Source: an uncultured Bacillota bacterium
GTDB taxonomy: Bacteria; Bacillota; Clostridia; Oscillospirales; Oscillospiraceae
Length of the DNA stretch: 49,837 bases
Direction of reading: 5' to 3'
Assembly (NCBI GenBank): GCA_947385365.1
Contig: CANDKT010000003.1
Span: 1 to 49,837 of the forward strand
Shown: one piece after another, positions 14,620 to 23,007 of the stretch
Layout of the letters: each line of letters starts with the position of its first letter
How positions within the stretch are numbered: the stretch's first letter is position 1
The notes under the pieces: generated by a model
Databases searched by the model: none
What the model was told of the DNA's origin: nothing
The model's input: only the letters and a program-made list of their open reading frames with translations
Translations under genes and position numbers: made by a program

Positions 14620-17600
14620 TTAAATTTTGGTAATATCAATAGGGGTAAGGTCTTCGCTGCGGCCCTGCTGACGGACGGTGAGCAAGGCGCGGGCGGTATC
14701 GACGGCGGTGACGCAGCCGACGCCGTGTTCGACGGCGGAGCGGCGGATACGGAAGCCGTCGGAGTCATGTTTCCGGCCTTTTGTGGGGGTATTGATGATG
14801 AGGTCGACGGTACCGGAGGCGATCATATCGAGGATATTGGGGTGGGCCTGAGAGACGCGGTTGACGCGTTTGCAGGCGATCCCGGCGTCGTTGAGGACGT
14901 CGCAGGTACCGGAGGTAGCGAAGAGTTCGACGCCCATATCTTCGAAGCCGCGAGCGATAGAGATGATCTCCTGTTTATCTTCATCTTTGACGGTGATGAT
15001 GATGCGGCCGCCTTTTTTCGGTGCGCGCATACCGGAGCCTTTGAAGGCTTTGAGGAGGGCTTGGGGGAAGGTTTCGGCGAGGCCGAGGACTTCGCCGGTC
15101 GATTTCATTTCGGGGCCGAGACCGGTATCGACGTCGGTAAGTTTTTCGAAGGAGAAGACGGGGGCTTTGACGGCGTAGTAGGAAGATTCCTTATAGATGC
15201 CGGTGCCGTATTCCATGTCCTTCAATTTTTCGCCGAGCATGACGCGTGTAGCGAGGTCGATGATGGGGACGCCGGTGACTTTTGAGATATAGGGGATGGT
15301 GCGGGAGGAGCGGGGGTTGACTTCGATGACGTAGATATCGTCGTTGTAGAGGATATACTGTGCGTTGATGAGGCCGATGACGCCGAGGTGTTTTGCCATA
15401 TTGCGGGTATGCTGAAGGATGAGGTCGCGGTGTTTTTCTTCCAGGTGGAGGGGAGGGTAGACGGCGATGGAGTCGCCGGAGTGGACGCCGGCGCGTTCGA
15501 CGTGTTCCATGATGCCGGGGATGAGGATATCTTCGCCGTCGAAGACGCCGTCGACTTCGAGTTCGCGTCCCATGAGGTACTTATCGACGAGGATAGGGTG
15601 TTCTTGAACGGTGAGGTTGATAATTTTCATAAACTCTTCGATATTGCGGTCGGAGTAAGCGATTTCCATACCCTGACCGCCGAGGACGTAGGAGGGGCGG
15701 ACGAGGACGGGGTAACCCAGTTCATGGGCAGCGTTGAGGGCTTCTTCAGTGGTAAAGATGGTGCGGCCTTTGGCGCGGGGGATGTGGCATTTTTGGAGGA
15801 TATCGTCGAAACGCTCGCGATCTTCGGCGGCGTCGACGCCGTCGGAGGAGGTACCGAGGATACGCACGCCCATATCGGTGAGGGCTTTGGCGAGTTTGAT
15901 GGCGGTCTGGCCGCCGAACTGGACGACTGCGCCCCAAGGTTTTTCCTGTTCGACGATATTCTGGACGTCTTCGGCGGTGAGGGGTTCGAAGTAGAGTTTA
16001 TCGGCGACGTCGAAGTCGGTAGAGACGGTTTCGGGGTTATTGTTGACGATGATGGTCTCGCAGCCGAGTTTCCGGAGGGCCCAGACGGAGTGGACGGAGC
16101 AGTAATCGAACTCGATGCCCTGGCCGATGCGGATTGGGCCGGAGCCGAGGACGAGGACTTTTTTCCGACCGGAACCGTCGTCGCGGGCTTCGTTTTCGCC
16201 GTCGTAGGAGGAGTAGTAGTAGGGGGTTTCGGCGTCGAACTCCGCGGCGCAGGTATCGACCATTTTGAAGGAAGGGATGATGCCGTAGCGTTCGCGGAGG
16301 GCTTTGACGTCGGCTTGGGGCATACCGCAGAGCGCGCCGATATAGCTGTCGGCGAAACACATTTCCTTGGCGCGTTTGAGGGTATCGACGTCGGGTTCGC
16401 CTTTGCAGCGTTTGAGTTCCTCTTCCATGTCGATGATGCGCTTGAAGCCGTCGAGGAACCAGATATCCATTTTGGTGATGTGGTTAATTTTCTGGGGGGA
16501 GAAGCCGCGGCGGAGGGCTTCGGCGACGACGAAGAGGCGTTCATCGGTGACGTTGACGAGGAGGTCTTCGATTTCGTCGGTGTAGAGTCCTTCGAGCTTG
16601 TCCAGTTTAAGGGCGCGGACGTTGAGTTCGAGGGAGCGGATGGCTTTCATGAGCGCGCCTTCGAAGGAGTTGGCGATGGCCATGACCTCACCGGTAGCTT
16701 TCATCTGGGTACCCAAGGTACGGCTAGCGGTGGTGAACTTATCGAAGGGGAGGCGGGGGATTTTGAGGACGCAGTAGTCGATGGTAGGTTCGAAGCAAGC
16801 GGTAGTTTTGCCGGTGACGGCGTTGGGGATCTCGTCGAGGGAGTAGCCGAGGGCGACTTTGGCGGCGACTTTTGCGATGGGGTAGCCGGTGGCTTTGGAG
16901 GCGAGTGCGGAGGAGCGGGAGACGCGGGGGTTGACTTCGATGACGGCGTACTCGTAGCTTTCGGGGTTCAGGGCGAACTGGACGTTGCAGCCGCCTTCGA
17001 TCTGGAGAGCAGAGATGATGTCGAGGGCGGCGGAGCGGAGCATTTGGAACTCTTTGTTGGCGAGGGTTTGGGTAGGAGCGACGACGATGGAGTCGCCGGT
17101 ATGGACGCCGACGGGGTCGACGTTTTCCATTGAGCAGATGGTGATGACGTTGCCGACGGAGTCGCGCATGACTTCGAATTCGATTTCCTTCCAGCCGGAG
17201 ATGCAGCGTTCGATGAGGACCTGCCCGACGCGGGAGAGGTTGATGCCGCGGCTGGAGATTTCTTCCAGAGAAGCGCGGTCGTAAGCGATGCCGCCGCCGG
17301 TACCGCCGAGGGTGTAGGCGGGGCGAACGATGACGGGGTAGCCGATGTTTTCGGCGAAGGAGACGGCGTCCTGGACGCTTTCGACGACGAGGGAGGTGAC
17401 GCAGGGCTGACCGATGGATTCCATGCAGTCTTTGAAGCCCTGACGGTCTTCGGCCTTACGGATGGATTCGGGGGAAGTGCCGAGCAGACGCACGCCGTAT
17501 TGGGCGAGGGTACCGTTTTCGTGGAGGGCCATAGCGAGGTTGAGTCCGGTCTGGCCGCCCAGGGTAGGCAGGATGGAGTCGGGGCGTTCCAGCTGGATGA

Positions 17601-17829
17601 CTTGGGTAACGGAGGGGATATTGAGGGGTTCGATATAGACATGGTCTGCGATATCCTTATCGGTCATGATGGTGGCGGGGTTAGAGTTGACGAGGACGAC
17701 TTCGAGGCCCTCTTCTTTGAGGGCGCGGCAGGCTTGGGTTCCGGCGTAGTCGAACTCTGCGGCCTGACCGATGACGATAGGGCCGGAGCCGAGGACGAGG
17801 ACTTTTCTGATATCGGGGTATTTGGGCAT
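14620..17829 (-). CDS. carB: Carbamoyl-phosphate synthase large subunit
   Basis: 1069 residues, the usual length. Two homologous ATP-grasp halves, each opening with a VLVLGSGP motif (near residues 10 and 560) and each with [16 protein letters not shown] and ExNPRxSR motifs. A C-terminal MGS-like allosteric domain lies from about 935. It makes carbamoyl phosphate from ammonia, bicarbonate and 2 ATP with CarA, for arginine and pyrimidine synthesis. Its ATG overlaps the carA stop (TAATG), so the two are translationally coupled. Confidence 0.99.
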   Translation of the reverse strand: MPKYPDIRKVLVLGSGPIVIGQAAEFDYAGTQACRALKEEGLEVVLVNSNPATIMTDKDIADHVYIEPLNIPSVTQVIQLERPDSILPTLGGQTGLNLAMALHENGTLAQYGVRLLGTSPESIRKAEDRQGFKDCMESIGQPCVTSLVVESVQDAVSFAENIGYPVIVRPAYTLGGTGGGIAYDRASLEEISSRGINLSRVGQVLIERCISGWKEIEFEVMRDSVGNVITICSMENVDPVGVHTGDSIVVAPTQTLANKEFQMLRSAALDIISALQIEGGCNVQFALNPESYEYAVIEVNPRVSRSSALASKATGYPIAKVAAKVALGYSLDEIPNAVTGKTTACFEPTIDYCVLKIPRLPFDKFTTASRTLGTQMKATGEVMAIANSFEGALMKAIRSLELNVRALKLDKLEGLYTDEIEDLLVNVTDERLFVVAEALRRGFSPQKINHITKMDIWFLDGFKRIIDMEEELKRCKGEPDVDTLKRAKEMCFADSYIGALCGMPQADVKALRERYGIIPSFKMVDTCAAEFDAETPYYYSSYDGENEARDDGSGRKKVLVLGSGPIRIGQGIEFDYCSVHSVWALRKLGCETIIVNNNPETVSTDFDVADKLYFEPLTAEDVQNIVEQEKPWGAVVQFGGQTAIKLAKALTDMGVRILGTSSDGVDAAEDRERFDDILQKCHIPRAKGRTIFTTEEALNAAHELGYPVLVRPSYVLGGQGMEIAYSDRNIEEFMKIINLTVQEHPILVDKYLMGRELEVDGVFDGEDILIPGIMEHVERAGVHSGDSIAVYPPLHLEEKHRDLILQHTRNMAKHLGVIGLINAQYILYNDDIYVIEVNPRSSRTIPYISKVTGVPIIDLATRVMLGEKLKDMEYGTGIYKESSYYAVKAPVFSFEKLTDVDTGLGPEMKSTGEVLGLAETFPQALLKAFKGSGMRAPKKGGRIIITVKDEDKQEIISIARGFEDMGVELFATSGTCDVLNDAGIACKRVNRVSQAHPNILDMIASGTVDLIINTPTKGRKHDSDGFRIRRSAVEHGVGCVTAVDTARALLTVRQQGRSEDLTPIDITKI

Positions 17830-18929
17830 TAGTAGTCGCCTCCCTGAGATTTTCTCTGAGCCATAGCGTGGACGAAGCGGTTAAAGAGGTATTCGGTATC
17901 CTGGGGTCCGGCGTTGGCTTCGGGGTGGAACTGGGTAGTGAAGCAGTTGGGGCGTTTATAGCGCAGGCCCTCGCAGGTACCGTCGTTGACGTTGACGTGG
18001 GAGACTTCGGCGACGTCAGGGTCGACGGAATCGGAGAGGACCATATAGCCGTGGTTCTGGCTGGTGATGAAGACGCGGCCTTTTTCGAGGTCACGGACGG
18101 GGTGATTTCCGCCGCGGTGGCCGTAGGCGAGGCGGCCTGTTTTCGCGCCGGTGGCGAGGGCGAGGAGCTGGTGACCGAGGCAGACGCCGAAGAGTGGGAG
18201 GTCGCTGTCGTAGAGTTTGCGGATTTCTGTAATGATGGCGGTATTTTCTGCGGGGTCGCCGGGGCCGTTGGAGAGCATGATGCCGTCGTAACCGCCGGAG
18301 AGGACGGTTTCGGCGGGGGTAGAGGCGGGGAGGGCGGTGACTTTGCAGCCGCGGCGGCGGAGGCATTCGATCATGTGCTGTTTGACGCCGTAGTCCATCA
18401 TGGCGACGTGGAAGCGTTCGTCGCAAGTTGCGTGGAAGGTTTCGGGTTGGGCGCGGGAGACGCGTGCGACGGTATTCTGGACTTTGTAGGATTGGAGTTG
18501 TTGGAGGACTTCGGCGATATTAAAATGCTCCGCGCAGGTGAGCATACCGTTCATGCTCCCCTGACTGCGGAGTATTTTGGTGAGGGCTCTGGTATCGACG
18601 TTCTGGATACCGGTGATGTTGTGATCTTTGAGGTAGGAGCCGAGGTCGCCCTGGCAGCGGAAGTTGCTGCCTCTGGGGGAGAGGTGGCGCACGATGAAGG
18701 CATCGACCCAAGGTCTGCGGGACTCATTGTCCTCGCAGTTGACGCCGTAGTTTCCGATGAGGGGGTAAGACATGACGACGCCCTGACCGGCGTAGGAGGG
18801 GTCGGTTAAGATTTCCTGATAACCGGTCATAGAGGTATTGAACACCATCTCGCAGACGCGGGTATCGGTGGAGCCGATACTGGTGCCGGAGAAGATGCTC
18901 CCGTTGGCTAAGATCAAGGTAGCTTTCAT
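17829..18929 (-). CDS. carA: Carbamoyl-phosphate synthase small subunit
   Basis: 366 residues. N-terminal CPSase small-chain domain ([35 protein letters not shown]) and a C-terminal class I glutamine amidotransferase with nucleophile in [10 protein letters not shown] and His/Glu in [10 protein letters not shown]. It supplies ammonia from glutamine to CarB. ATG at 18929 starts the conserved domain; a longer frame upstream has no family similarity. First gene of carAB, stop overlapping carB by 1 nt. Confidence 0.99.
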   Translation of the reverse strand: MKATLILANGSIFSGTSIGSTDTRVCEMVFNTSMTGYQEILTDPSYAGQGVVMSYPLIGNYGVNCEDNESRRPWVDAFIVRHLSPRGSNFRCQGDLGSYLKDHNITGIQNVDTRALTKILRSQGSMNGMLTCAEHFNIAEVLQQLQSYKVQNTVARVSRAQPETFHATCDERFHVAMMDYGVKQHMIECLRRRGCKVTALPASTPAETVLSGGYDGIMLSNGPGDPAENTAIITEIRKLYDSDLPLFGVCLGHQLLALATGAKTGRLAYGHRGGNHPVRDLEKGRVFITSQNHGYMVLSDSVDPDVAEVSHVNVNDGTCEGLRYKRPNCFTTQFHPEANAGPQDTEYLFNRFVHAMAQRKSQGGDY

Positions 18930-18981
18930 GAAACAATCCTCGCTTTCCGTTGGGGTAGAGCAGTGGAACACATATCAAGTT

Positions 18982-19010
18982 ATTCTATCGAAAAAACATG
19001 GATTTGGCAA
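18982..19010 (-). promoter_or_regulatory. Promoter of carAB
   Basis: On the - strand TTGCCA (19010-19005), 17-nt spacer, TAGAAT (18987-18982), about 50 nt before carA. No PyrR-type attenuator is apparent in the short leader. Confidence 0.65.
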
Positions 19011-19140
19011 GATGGAGAATTACGATTTGGCAAAAATTTTGGGGGAGATATTTGGGGGATAAAACGGGGGGGAAGGGGGAAGGCTAAGCAGAGCCGTGCG
19101 GAGGCGGTATTTTGGTGATTCAGGCAGGGGGCGGGGAGAC

Positions 19141-19815
19141 GTGTTCACGGGACTGATACGGACGGTTATTTTATACATTCTGATTATCGCGGGGATTCGG
19201 CTGATGGGCAAGCGTCAGGTAGGGGAGCTGGAGCCGTCGGAGCTGGTGCTTTCGCTGATTATCGCGGACTTAGCGTCGGTACCGATGCAGGATTTTGGGA
19301 TACCGCTACTGACGGGTGTCGTACCGATTCTGACGTTGTTATCGCTGACGATGATTTTATCGGTGCTTACGATGAAGAGTGTGCGGTTTCGGGCGGTGTT
19401 ATGCGGGCGGCCGAGCATTATCATCCGGAATGGGCAGATGGACCAGCGGGAGATGGCGCGGAACCGTTTAACGGTAGACGAGCTGTTGGAGGAGTTACGG
19501 AGCAAGGGGTACACGGACCCGTCGATGGTGAAGTACGCGATTTTGGAGACGAACGGTCAATTATCGGTGCTGCCGTATGCGAACCAGAAGCCGCCGACGG
19601 CGCGTCAGCTGAAGGTAGCGGTAGAAGAGGGGGGCTTACCGCTGGTGGTGGTGAGTGACGGTCAGGTATTGAGTCATAATTTGAGGGCGTTGGGGCGGGA
19701 CCGGGCGTGGTTAGAGAAGCGTTTACAGGAGCGGGGCTGTAAAAGTTTAGAGGAAGTATTTTTGATGTTGGTAGACGAGAGTGACGCGATCTATCTGGCG
19801 CGGCGGGCAGTGTAG
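19141..19815 (+). CDS. DUF421 (YetF-like) membrane protein
   Basis: 224 residues from the GTG at 19141. Three N-terminal hydrophobic helices (to about 75) carry IRLMGKRQVGELEPSELVLS, the signature of DUF421/YetF. The C-terminal soluble part has RPSIIIRNGQ and the NRLTVDELLEELRSKG motif. Family proteins are membrane proteins linked to spore or envelope functions in Firmicutes; no reaction is established. The start is uncertain because a GTG at 19096 is also in frame. The DUF4363 gene follows 17 nt downstream, a recurrent pairing. Confidence 0.9.
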   Translation: MFTGLIRTVILYILIIAGIRLMGKRQVGELEPSELVLSLIIADLASVPMQDFGIPLLTGVVPILTLLSLTMILSVLTMKSVRFRAVLCGRPSIIIRNGQMDQREMARNRLTVDELLEELRSKGYTDPSMVKYAILETNGQLSVLPYANQKPPTARQLKVAVEEGGLPLVVVSDGQVLSHNLRALGRDRAWLEKRLQERGCKSLEEVFLMLVDESDAIYLARRAV

Positions 19816-19832
19816 CGGAGGGGGTCGTCTGA

Positions 19833-20213
19833 GTGAAACGGCTGTGGATAGCGGCGGGCTTGCTAGTGATGTTGCTGCTGGCCAGTTTAGGCAACGCGTA
19901 CTACGCGCGGGAGCTGACGGGAGGGATGACGGACCGGTTGGGGGAGGCTCTGACGTTGGCGCAGGCGGAGCGGTGGGAGGAGGCGGAAGCGCTGACGCGC
20001 CAAGTGTACAGGGATTGGGAGCGTCACCACACGTATTTTCACACGACCATGCGTCACTCGGACACGGACCAAGTTTTGCGTGCGTTTCGGGCTGTGATGG
20101 AGTATTTAGCGATCAAGGAGATGGACCAATACGCGGCGGCGAATGCGGATCTAGTGACGCAGTTGGAGTTATTGGCGGAGATGGAGCAGCCGAGTTTCGT
20201 GAACGTATTTTAG
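19833..20213 (+). CDS. DUF4363 family membrane-anchored protein
   Basis: 126 residues. One N-terminal transmembrane helix (RLWIAAGLLVMLLLASLGNA), then a helical extracytoplasmic domain with Glu/Ala-rich helices and a conserved WERHHTYFHTTMRH stretch. DUF4363 proteins are usually encoded beside DUF421 proteins, as here, suggesting they act together at the membrane. GTG start with GGAGGGGG upstream. Function unknown. Confidence 0.85.
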   Translation: MKRLWIAAGLLVMLLLASLGNAYYARELTGGMTDRLGEALTLAQAERWEEAEALTRQVYRDWERHHTYFHTTMRHSDTDQVLRAFRAVMEYLAIKEMDQYAAANADLVTQLELLAEMEQPSFVNVF

Positions 20214-20228
20214 GCGGGTTGTAAAGAT

Positions 20229-20257
20229 CCTGGAGCCGTCAGGCTCTGGGATTTTTT
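20229..20257 (+). terminator. Terminator of DUF421-DUF4363
   Basis: 9-bp stem (CCTGGAGCC with GGCTCTGGG, two G-T pairs), GTCA loop, then ATTTTTTG. Confidence 0.8.
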
Positions 20258-20394
20258 GTTGCATTTTGCAGGAAGTTGTGTTAAGCTGGGGACAGGAAAG
20301 AAAAATCTTTCAGCGCTGCCAAGAACGGTGGACGGTTGGCCCCTTCATTCCGGAGGGGACTTCTTGCCCCCTCCGGGGAAAGGAGGGGGTGCCC

Positions 20395-20481
20395 ATGTTG
20401 ACGCATTCGGAGCTGTTTCAGTTCTGTCTCGTTGTCATTGGTATTGTGAATCTGGTTATCCAGATACATAAAAAGAAGTAA
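20395..20481 (+). CDS. 28-aa hydrophobic peptide, candidate type I toxin (holin-like)
   Basis: MLTHSELFQF, then a hydrophobic stretch FCLVVIGIVNLVIQI and a basic tail HKKK. Size, single membrane helix and charged C-terminus match small holin-like toxins of Firmicutes such as TxpA relatives. Strong AAAGGAGGGGG site. The stop codon lies inside an 11-bp hairpin. A near-consensus promoter faces it from the other strand, giving an RNA that overlaps the toxin 3' end, as in type I toxin-antitoxin loci. Toxicity is inferred only. Confidence 0.7.
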   Translation: MLTHSELFQFCLVVIGIVNLVIQIHKKK

Positions 20482-20561
20482 CCGCCCAAGCCTCCAAGCA
20501 AGCGGTTACTTCTGTAATCAAAGGTAAGGGGCCAAACGTTTACTGGCAGCGCCCTTTCTAT
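20468..20561 (-). ncRNA. Predicted antisense RNA to the 28-aa toxin
   Basis: Starts about 7 nt past the - strand -10 at 20568-20573 and runs into the hairpin at 20475-20512, whose - strand tail is TTTTTATG. It covers the toxin stop and terminator. Its 5' part shares GCGCTGCCA and TTGGCCCCTT blocks with the toxin mRNA leader (20313-20345). Confidence 0.6.
20475..20512. terminator. Bidirectional hairpin shared by toxin mRNA and antisense RNA
   Basis: 11-bp stem (20475-20485 with 20502-20512), 16-nt loop; T-rich on the - strand side. It contains the toxin stop codon. Confidence 0.7.
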
Positions 20562-20567
20562 AGATTT

Positions 20568-20596
20568 AGTATAACGACTAGTTTTTGATTTGTCAA
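20568..20596 (-). promoter_or_regulatory. Antisense RNA promoter
   Basis: On the - strand TTGACA (20596-20591), 17-nt spacer, TATACT (20573-20568). No protein frame follows it, which supports an RNA product. Confidence 0.75.
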
Positions 20597-20614
20597 GCCC
20601 CTATTTTTTGGCAC

Positions 20615-20660
20615 ACGCCCGACTCATAAAAGCTGTGATTTTATGAGCCGGGCGTATTTT
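20615..20660. terminator. Terminator-like hairpin
   Basis: 17-bp stem with one mismatch (20615-20631 with 20639-20655), 7-nt loop, then ATTTTTATGG on +. It insulates the BlaI operon from the toxin module. A degenerate relative lies near 49688. Confidence 0.7.
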
Positions 20661-20671
20661 TATGGATTGCC

Positions 20672-20719
20672 TTGACAGGGGAGGTTTACTGTGATAAACT
20701 AGGTTTATCGAGATAAACC
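20672..20719 (+). promoter_or_regulatory. BlaI-type promoter with two operators
   Basis: TTGACA (20672-20677), 17 nt, TAAACT (20695-20700). Two operator-like repeats: GGTTTACTGTGATAAACT (20683-20700) over the -10, and the perfect 8+2+8 palindrome GGTTTATCGAGATAAACC (20702-20719). The arrangement fits BlaI/MecI dimer repression of its own operon. Confidence 0.85.
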
Positions 20720-20733
20720 GGGGGGGGAATAAG

Positions 20734-21087
20734 GTGGAAAAGATTTATGAAGGGGAGTACCGGCTGATGGAGGTTCTGTGGGGAAGCGGGCCGGTGAAGT
20801 CGACGCGTTTGGTAGAGTTGTGCCAGAAGCGTTTTGGGTGGAACAAGAGTACGACGTATACGGTGTTGCGGAAGTTGAAGAAGAAGGGAGCGGTACGGCA
20901 TGAGGAAGCGGTTGTGACGCCGGTTCTGACGCGAGCGGAGGCGGTGCGTATGGAGGGGGAGGAACTGGCGGTGCGAGCGGGAGGAGTGACGCCGTTTCTG
21001 ACGGCGTTTTTGAGGGGGCGGAAGCTGACGATGGAGGAAGCGGAAGCGTTGAAGGAGCTGATCGACCGGCAGATGGGGGAGGAGTAA
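20734..21087 (+). CDS. BlaI/MecI/CopY-family repressor
   Basis: 117 residues. Winged helix at about 5-75 with EYRLMEVLWGSGPVKSTRLV and NKSTTYTVLRKLKKKGAV, the family recognition region, and a C-terminal dimerisation part (FLTAFLRGRKLTMEEAEALKEL). It should repress its own operon through the two palindromes upstream and be cleaved or released when the partner M56 sensor is activated. GTG start. The M56 gene follows 1 nt after its stop. Confidence 0.93.
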   Translation: MEKIYEGEYRLMEVLWGSGPVKSTRLVELCQKRFGWNKSTTYTVLRKLKKKGAVRHEEAVVTPVLTRAEAVRMEGEELAVRAGGVTPFLTAFLRGRKLTMEEAEALKELIDRQMGEE

Positions 21088-21088
21088 G

Positions 21089-22495
21089 GTGGAGTTTGTG
21101 ATAGACAAAGCGAAAGTCGCGGGATTTTGTGCGGCGATGAATCAGTACTTGTTTGGGCAGTTTGCGTTTATCCAGTTCAATTTTGGGTTGACGTTAGGGC
21201 TGATGATTCTGGCATTGTTAGCGATGCGGCCGTTACTGGTGCGGATACTTTCGCCGGGGCAACGCGTGGCGGTATGGACGCTGGTGTGGTTTTTCTTCTA
21301 CTGCCCGTCCTTTTACAGAATGAGCAATGTATTTTCGGTGTTGCCGGTGACGTTCCGCTCTTTGGTTACGCCGAGGGTAGGCCGAAATGCGGCTCCGGCG
21401 TATCTTCCGAACTATGTAGGGGAGGGGCTGTATAATATAGTTTTGCCGGGAGGCGGAGTATTTGAGGTAGAGATACCGGGCTGGTTTCCGGTGGTATTGC
21501 TTTGGGTATGGGTAGCTGGCATGGTATTGGTTTGCTGGTACGATTGTTACAGCAGCAAGAAGTTATTGAAGGTAGCGTCTCAAGGGGAGGAGATCCCTTC
21601 GGATTCGCCGTTGCGGAGGAAGCTGGGGTCGTTGTGGCGGGATGACGTGTTGGTACGTCAGTGCAAGGGGCTACCGACGAGTTTTGTGTACCGGGGGCGG
21701 GAGAGCAAGGCGCGCAAGTGCCGGTATGCGATATACCTACAGGAGGGGCTATCTTCGGAGCAGTTACGGCTGGTGCTTCTACATGAAGGGATGCACATAC
21801 AGAAGTGGCATTGCGTTTACAAATTCGTAGCGAGCATAGCGTTAGCGGTTCACTGGTGGAATCCAGTGATATGGCTAGGGTACCATGTATTCTGCCGGGA
21901 TCTTGAGCTGGCGTGTGACCGAGCGGTTTTGGAGCGGTTAGACGAGAGGGACCGGCGGAGTTACGCGCGGGCATTGGTAGAGTTAGGGTCCGGGCGGCAA
22001 TTATGGGAAGCGCCGTTATCGTTTGGGGAGTGTGACGCGGAGCAGCGGGTCAAGGCGGCGGCGGTCTGGAGACCGGCGGGAGAGGTGAGGAAGGCTTGTT
22101 CTTGGGTAGCGGTTGTATTGGTGTTTCTTTTTTTGATGGGTGGACCGGTGGACAGGATAGTGCCGCAAGACATCCTGACGGACTACGCGCGGGAGACGGG
22201 AGATTCGGTAAATTTTGCGCGGGATGTGGAGGAGTATTTACGGGAGGAGCTGAAATCTCCGGAGTTCCGGGCGGAGGAGATCTGGTACTGGGAGGAGCCG
22301 AGCAAGACTTGGTTATCTTGGAGTGAGACGCAGCAAAGGTATCTATGGGTTCAGGATGGGCAAGGTGACTGGTGTATGTTGAAGTTATTTGAGTTAGGGT
22401 GGGCGCGAGACGTATACTTTCAGAATTGGATAGCAAACCAGCCAGATTTGACGGACGGTTTTCTGCTGTACCGAGTGGCCCCGCCGTCTCCATAA
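21089..22495 (+). CDS. BlaR1/MecR1-like M56 membrane metallopeptidase
   Basis: 468 residues. Hydrophobic helices at about 28-50, 58-75 and 132-152 frame the M56 peptidase domain with H232EGMH236 and Glu273 in DLELACDRAV, the zinc ligands, plus the HWWNPVIWLG helix. A further helix near 338-355 precedes a C-terminal domain of about 110 residues. That domain is not the penicillin-binding sensor of BlaR1: no SxxK/KTG-like motifs are visible. So it is probably a BlaI-partner protease sensing another envelope signal. GTG start, coupled to blaI. A terminator stem surrounds its stop codon. Confidence 0.9.
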   Translation: MEFVIDKAKVAGFCAAMNQYLFGQFAFIQFNFGLTLGLMILALLAMRPLLVRILSPGQRVAVWTLVWFFFYCPSFYRMSNVFSVLPVTFRSLVTPRVGRNAAPAYLPNYVGEGLYNIVLPGGGVFEVEIPGWFPVVLLWVWVAGMVLVCWYDCYSSKKLLKVASQGEEIPSDSPLRRKLGSLWRDDVLVRQCKGLPTSFVYRGRESKARKCRYAIYLQEGLSSEQLRLVLLHEGMHIQKWHCVYKFVASIALAVHWWNPVIWLGYHVFCRDLELACDRAVLERLDERDRRSYARALVELGSGRQLWEAPLSFGECDAEQRVKAAAVWRPAGEVRKACSWVAVVLVFLFLMGGPVDRIVPQDILTDYARETGDSVNFARDVEEYLREELKSPEFRAEEIWYWEEPSKTWLSWSETQQRYLWVQDGQGDWCMLKLFELGWARDVYFQNWIANQPDLTDGFLLYRVAPPSP

Positions 22496-22513
22496 GGAGG
22501 CGGCGTTTTTTTT
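22482..22513 (+). terminator. Terminator of the BlaI-M56 operon
   Basis: 10-bp stem (22482-22491 with 22496-22505) with the TAA stop in the loop, followed by eight T. Confidence 0.88.
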
Positions 22514-22554
22514 GAGTTGGAGGGGAAGTTTGCGTAAAAAAGAAAGATTACCTG

Positions 22555-22583
22555 TTTACCTTTACGCTTTAATGTGGTATAGT
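22555..22583 (+). promoter_or_regulatory. Promoter of the TrpR-like/iorAB operon
   Basis: TTTACC (22555-22560), 17-nt spacer, TATAGT (22578-22583), about 50 nt before the first start. Confidence 0.65.
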
Positions 22584-22632
22584 TGGGGTGACGCAGTCTG
22601 GAATCAAGCAGAGCGCAGGAAAGGAGCGAGCT

Positions 22633-23007
22633 ATGGGGAAGGGACAGCGGAGGGCGCGCAGCATGGCGTTGTACGAGACGATCCTGAAGCTGAAGGATCT
22701 GGAAGAGTGCTGCCGATTTTTTGATGATCTCTGCACACCGACGGAGCTGCGGTCATTGGAGCAGCGGTTTGACGTAGCGGTGTATCTCCAGCAAGGGTTA
22801 GTGTATCTGGACATACTGGAGAAGACGGGCGCGAGCAGTGCGACGATCAGCCGGGTACGGCGGTCGATGCTGGACAATGGCGCGGGCGGCGTGATGCAGG
22901 AAGTGATTGCGCGGGAAGGCTTGCACGAGGCGAGCCGGGACGAGCTGGTCACGGAGGCGGAGGCCGAAGAAAATACGAGACGAAGAGAAAGCAGGGAAGA
23001 GGAATGA
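22633..23007 (+). CDS. YerC/YecD-family TrpR-like regulator
   Basis: 124 residues from the ATG preceded by AAAGGAGC. TrpR-like all-helical DNA-binding fold: ILKLKDLEECCRFFDDLCTP, then LRSLEQRFDVAVYL and the HTH TGASSATISRVRRSM. The Glu-rich tail is variable. Its place as first gene of an operon for aromatic 2-oxoacid oxidation, with an ATGA overlap to iorA, suggests a repressor responding to tryptophan or another aromatic compound. That link is inference from context. Confidence 0.88.
   Translation: MGKGQRRARSMALYETILKLKDLEECCRFFDDLCTPTELRSLEQRFDVAVYLQQGLVYLDILEKTGASSATISRVRRSMLDNGAGGVMQEVIAREGLHEASRDELVTEAEAEENTRRRESREEE

Noticed and set aside
15388..17133. A 581-codon open frame antisense to carB (and similar ones antisense to thrS, DUF1538 and rpsI)
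   Set aside because: Low-complexity Gly/Asp/Phe/Val-rich translation mirrors the carB codons. The strong third-position bias removes stops on the opposite strand. carB itself is unmistakable.
20256..20471. Two 71-codon frames over the 28-aa peptide region
   Set aside because: One simply extends the 28-aa frame upstream through the leader and ribosome site; the other lacks a start signal. The AAAGGAGGGGG site fixes the start at 20395.
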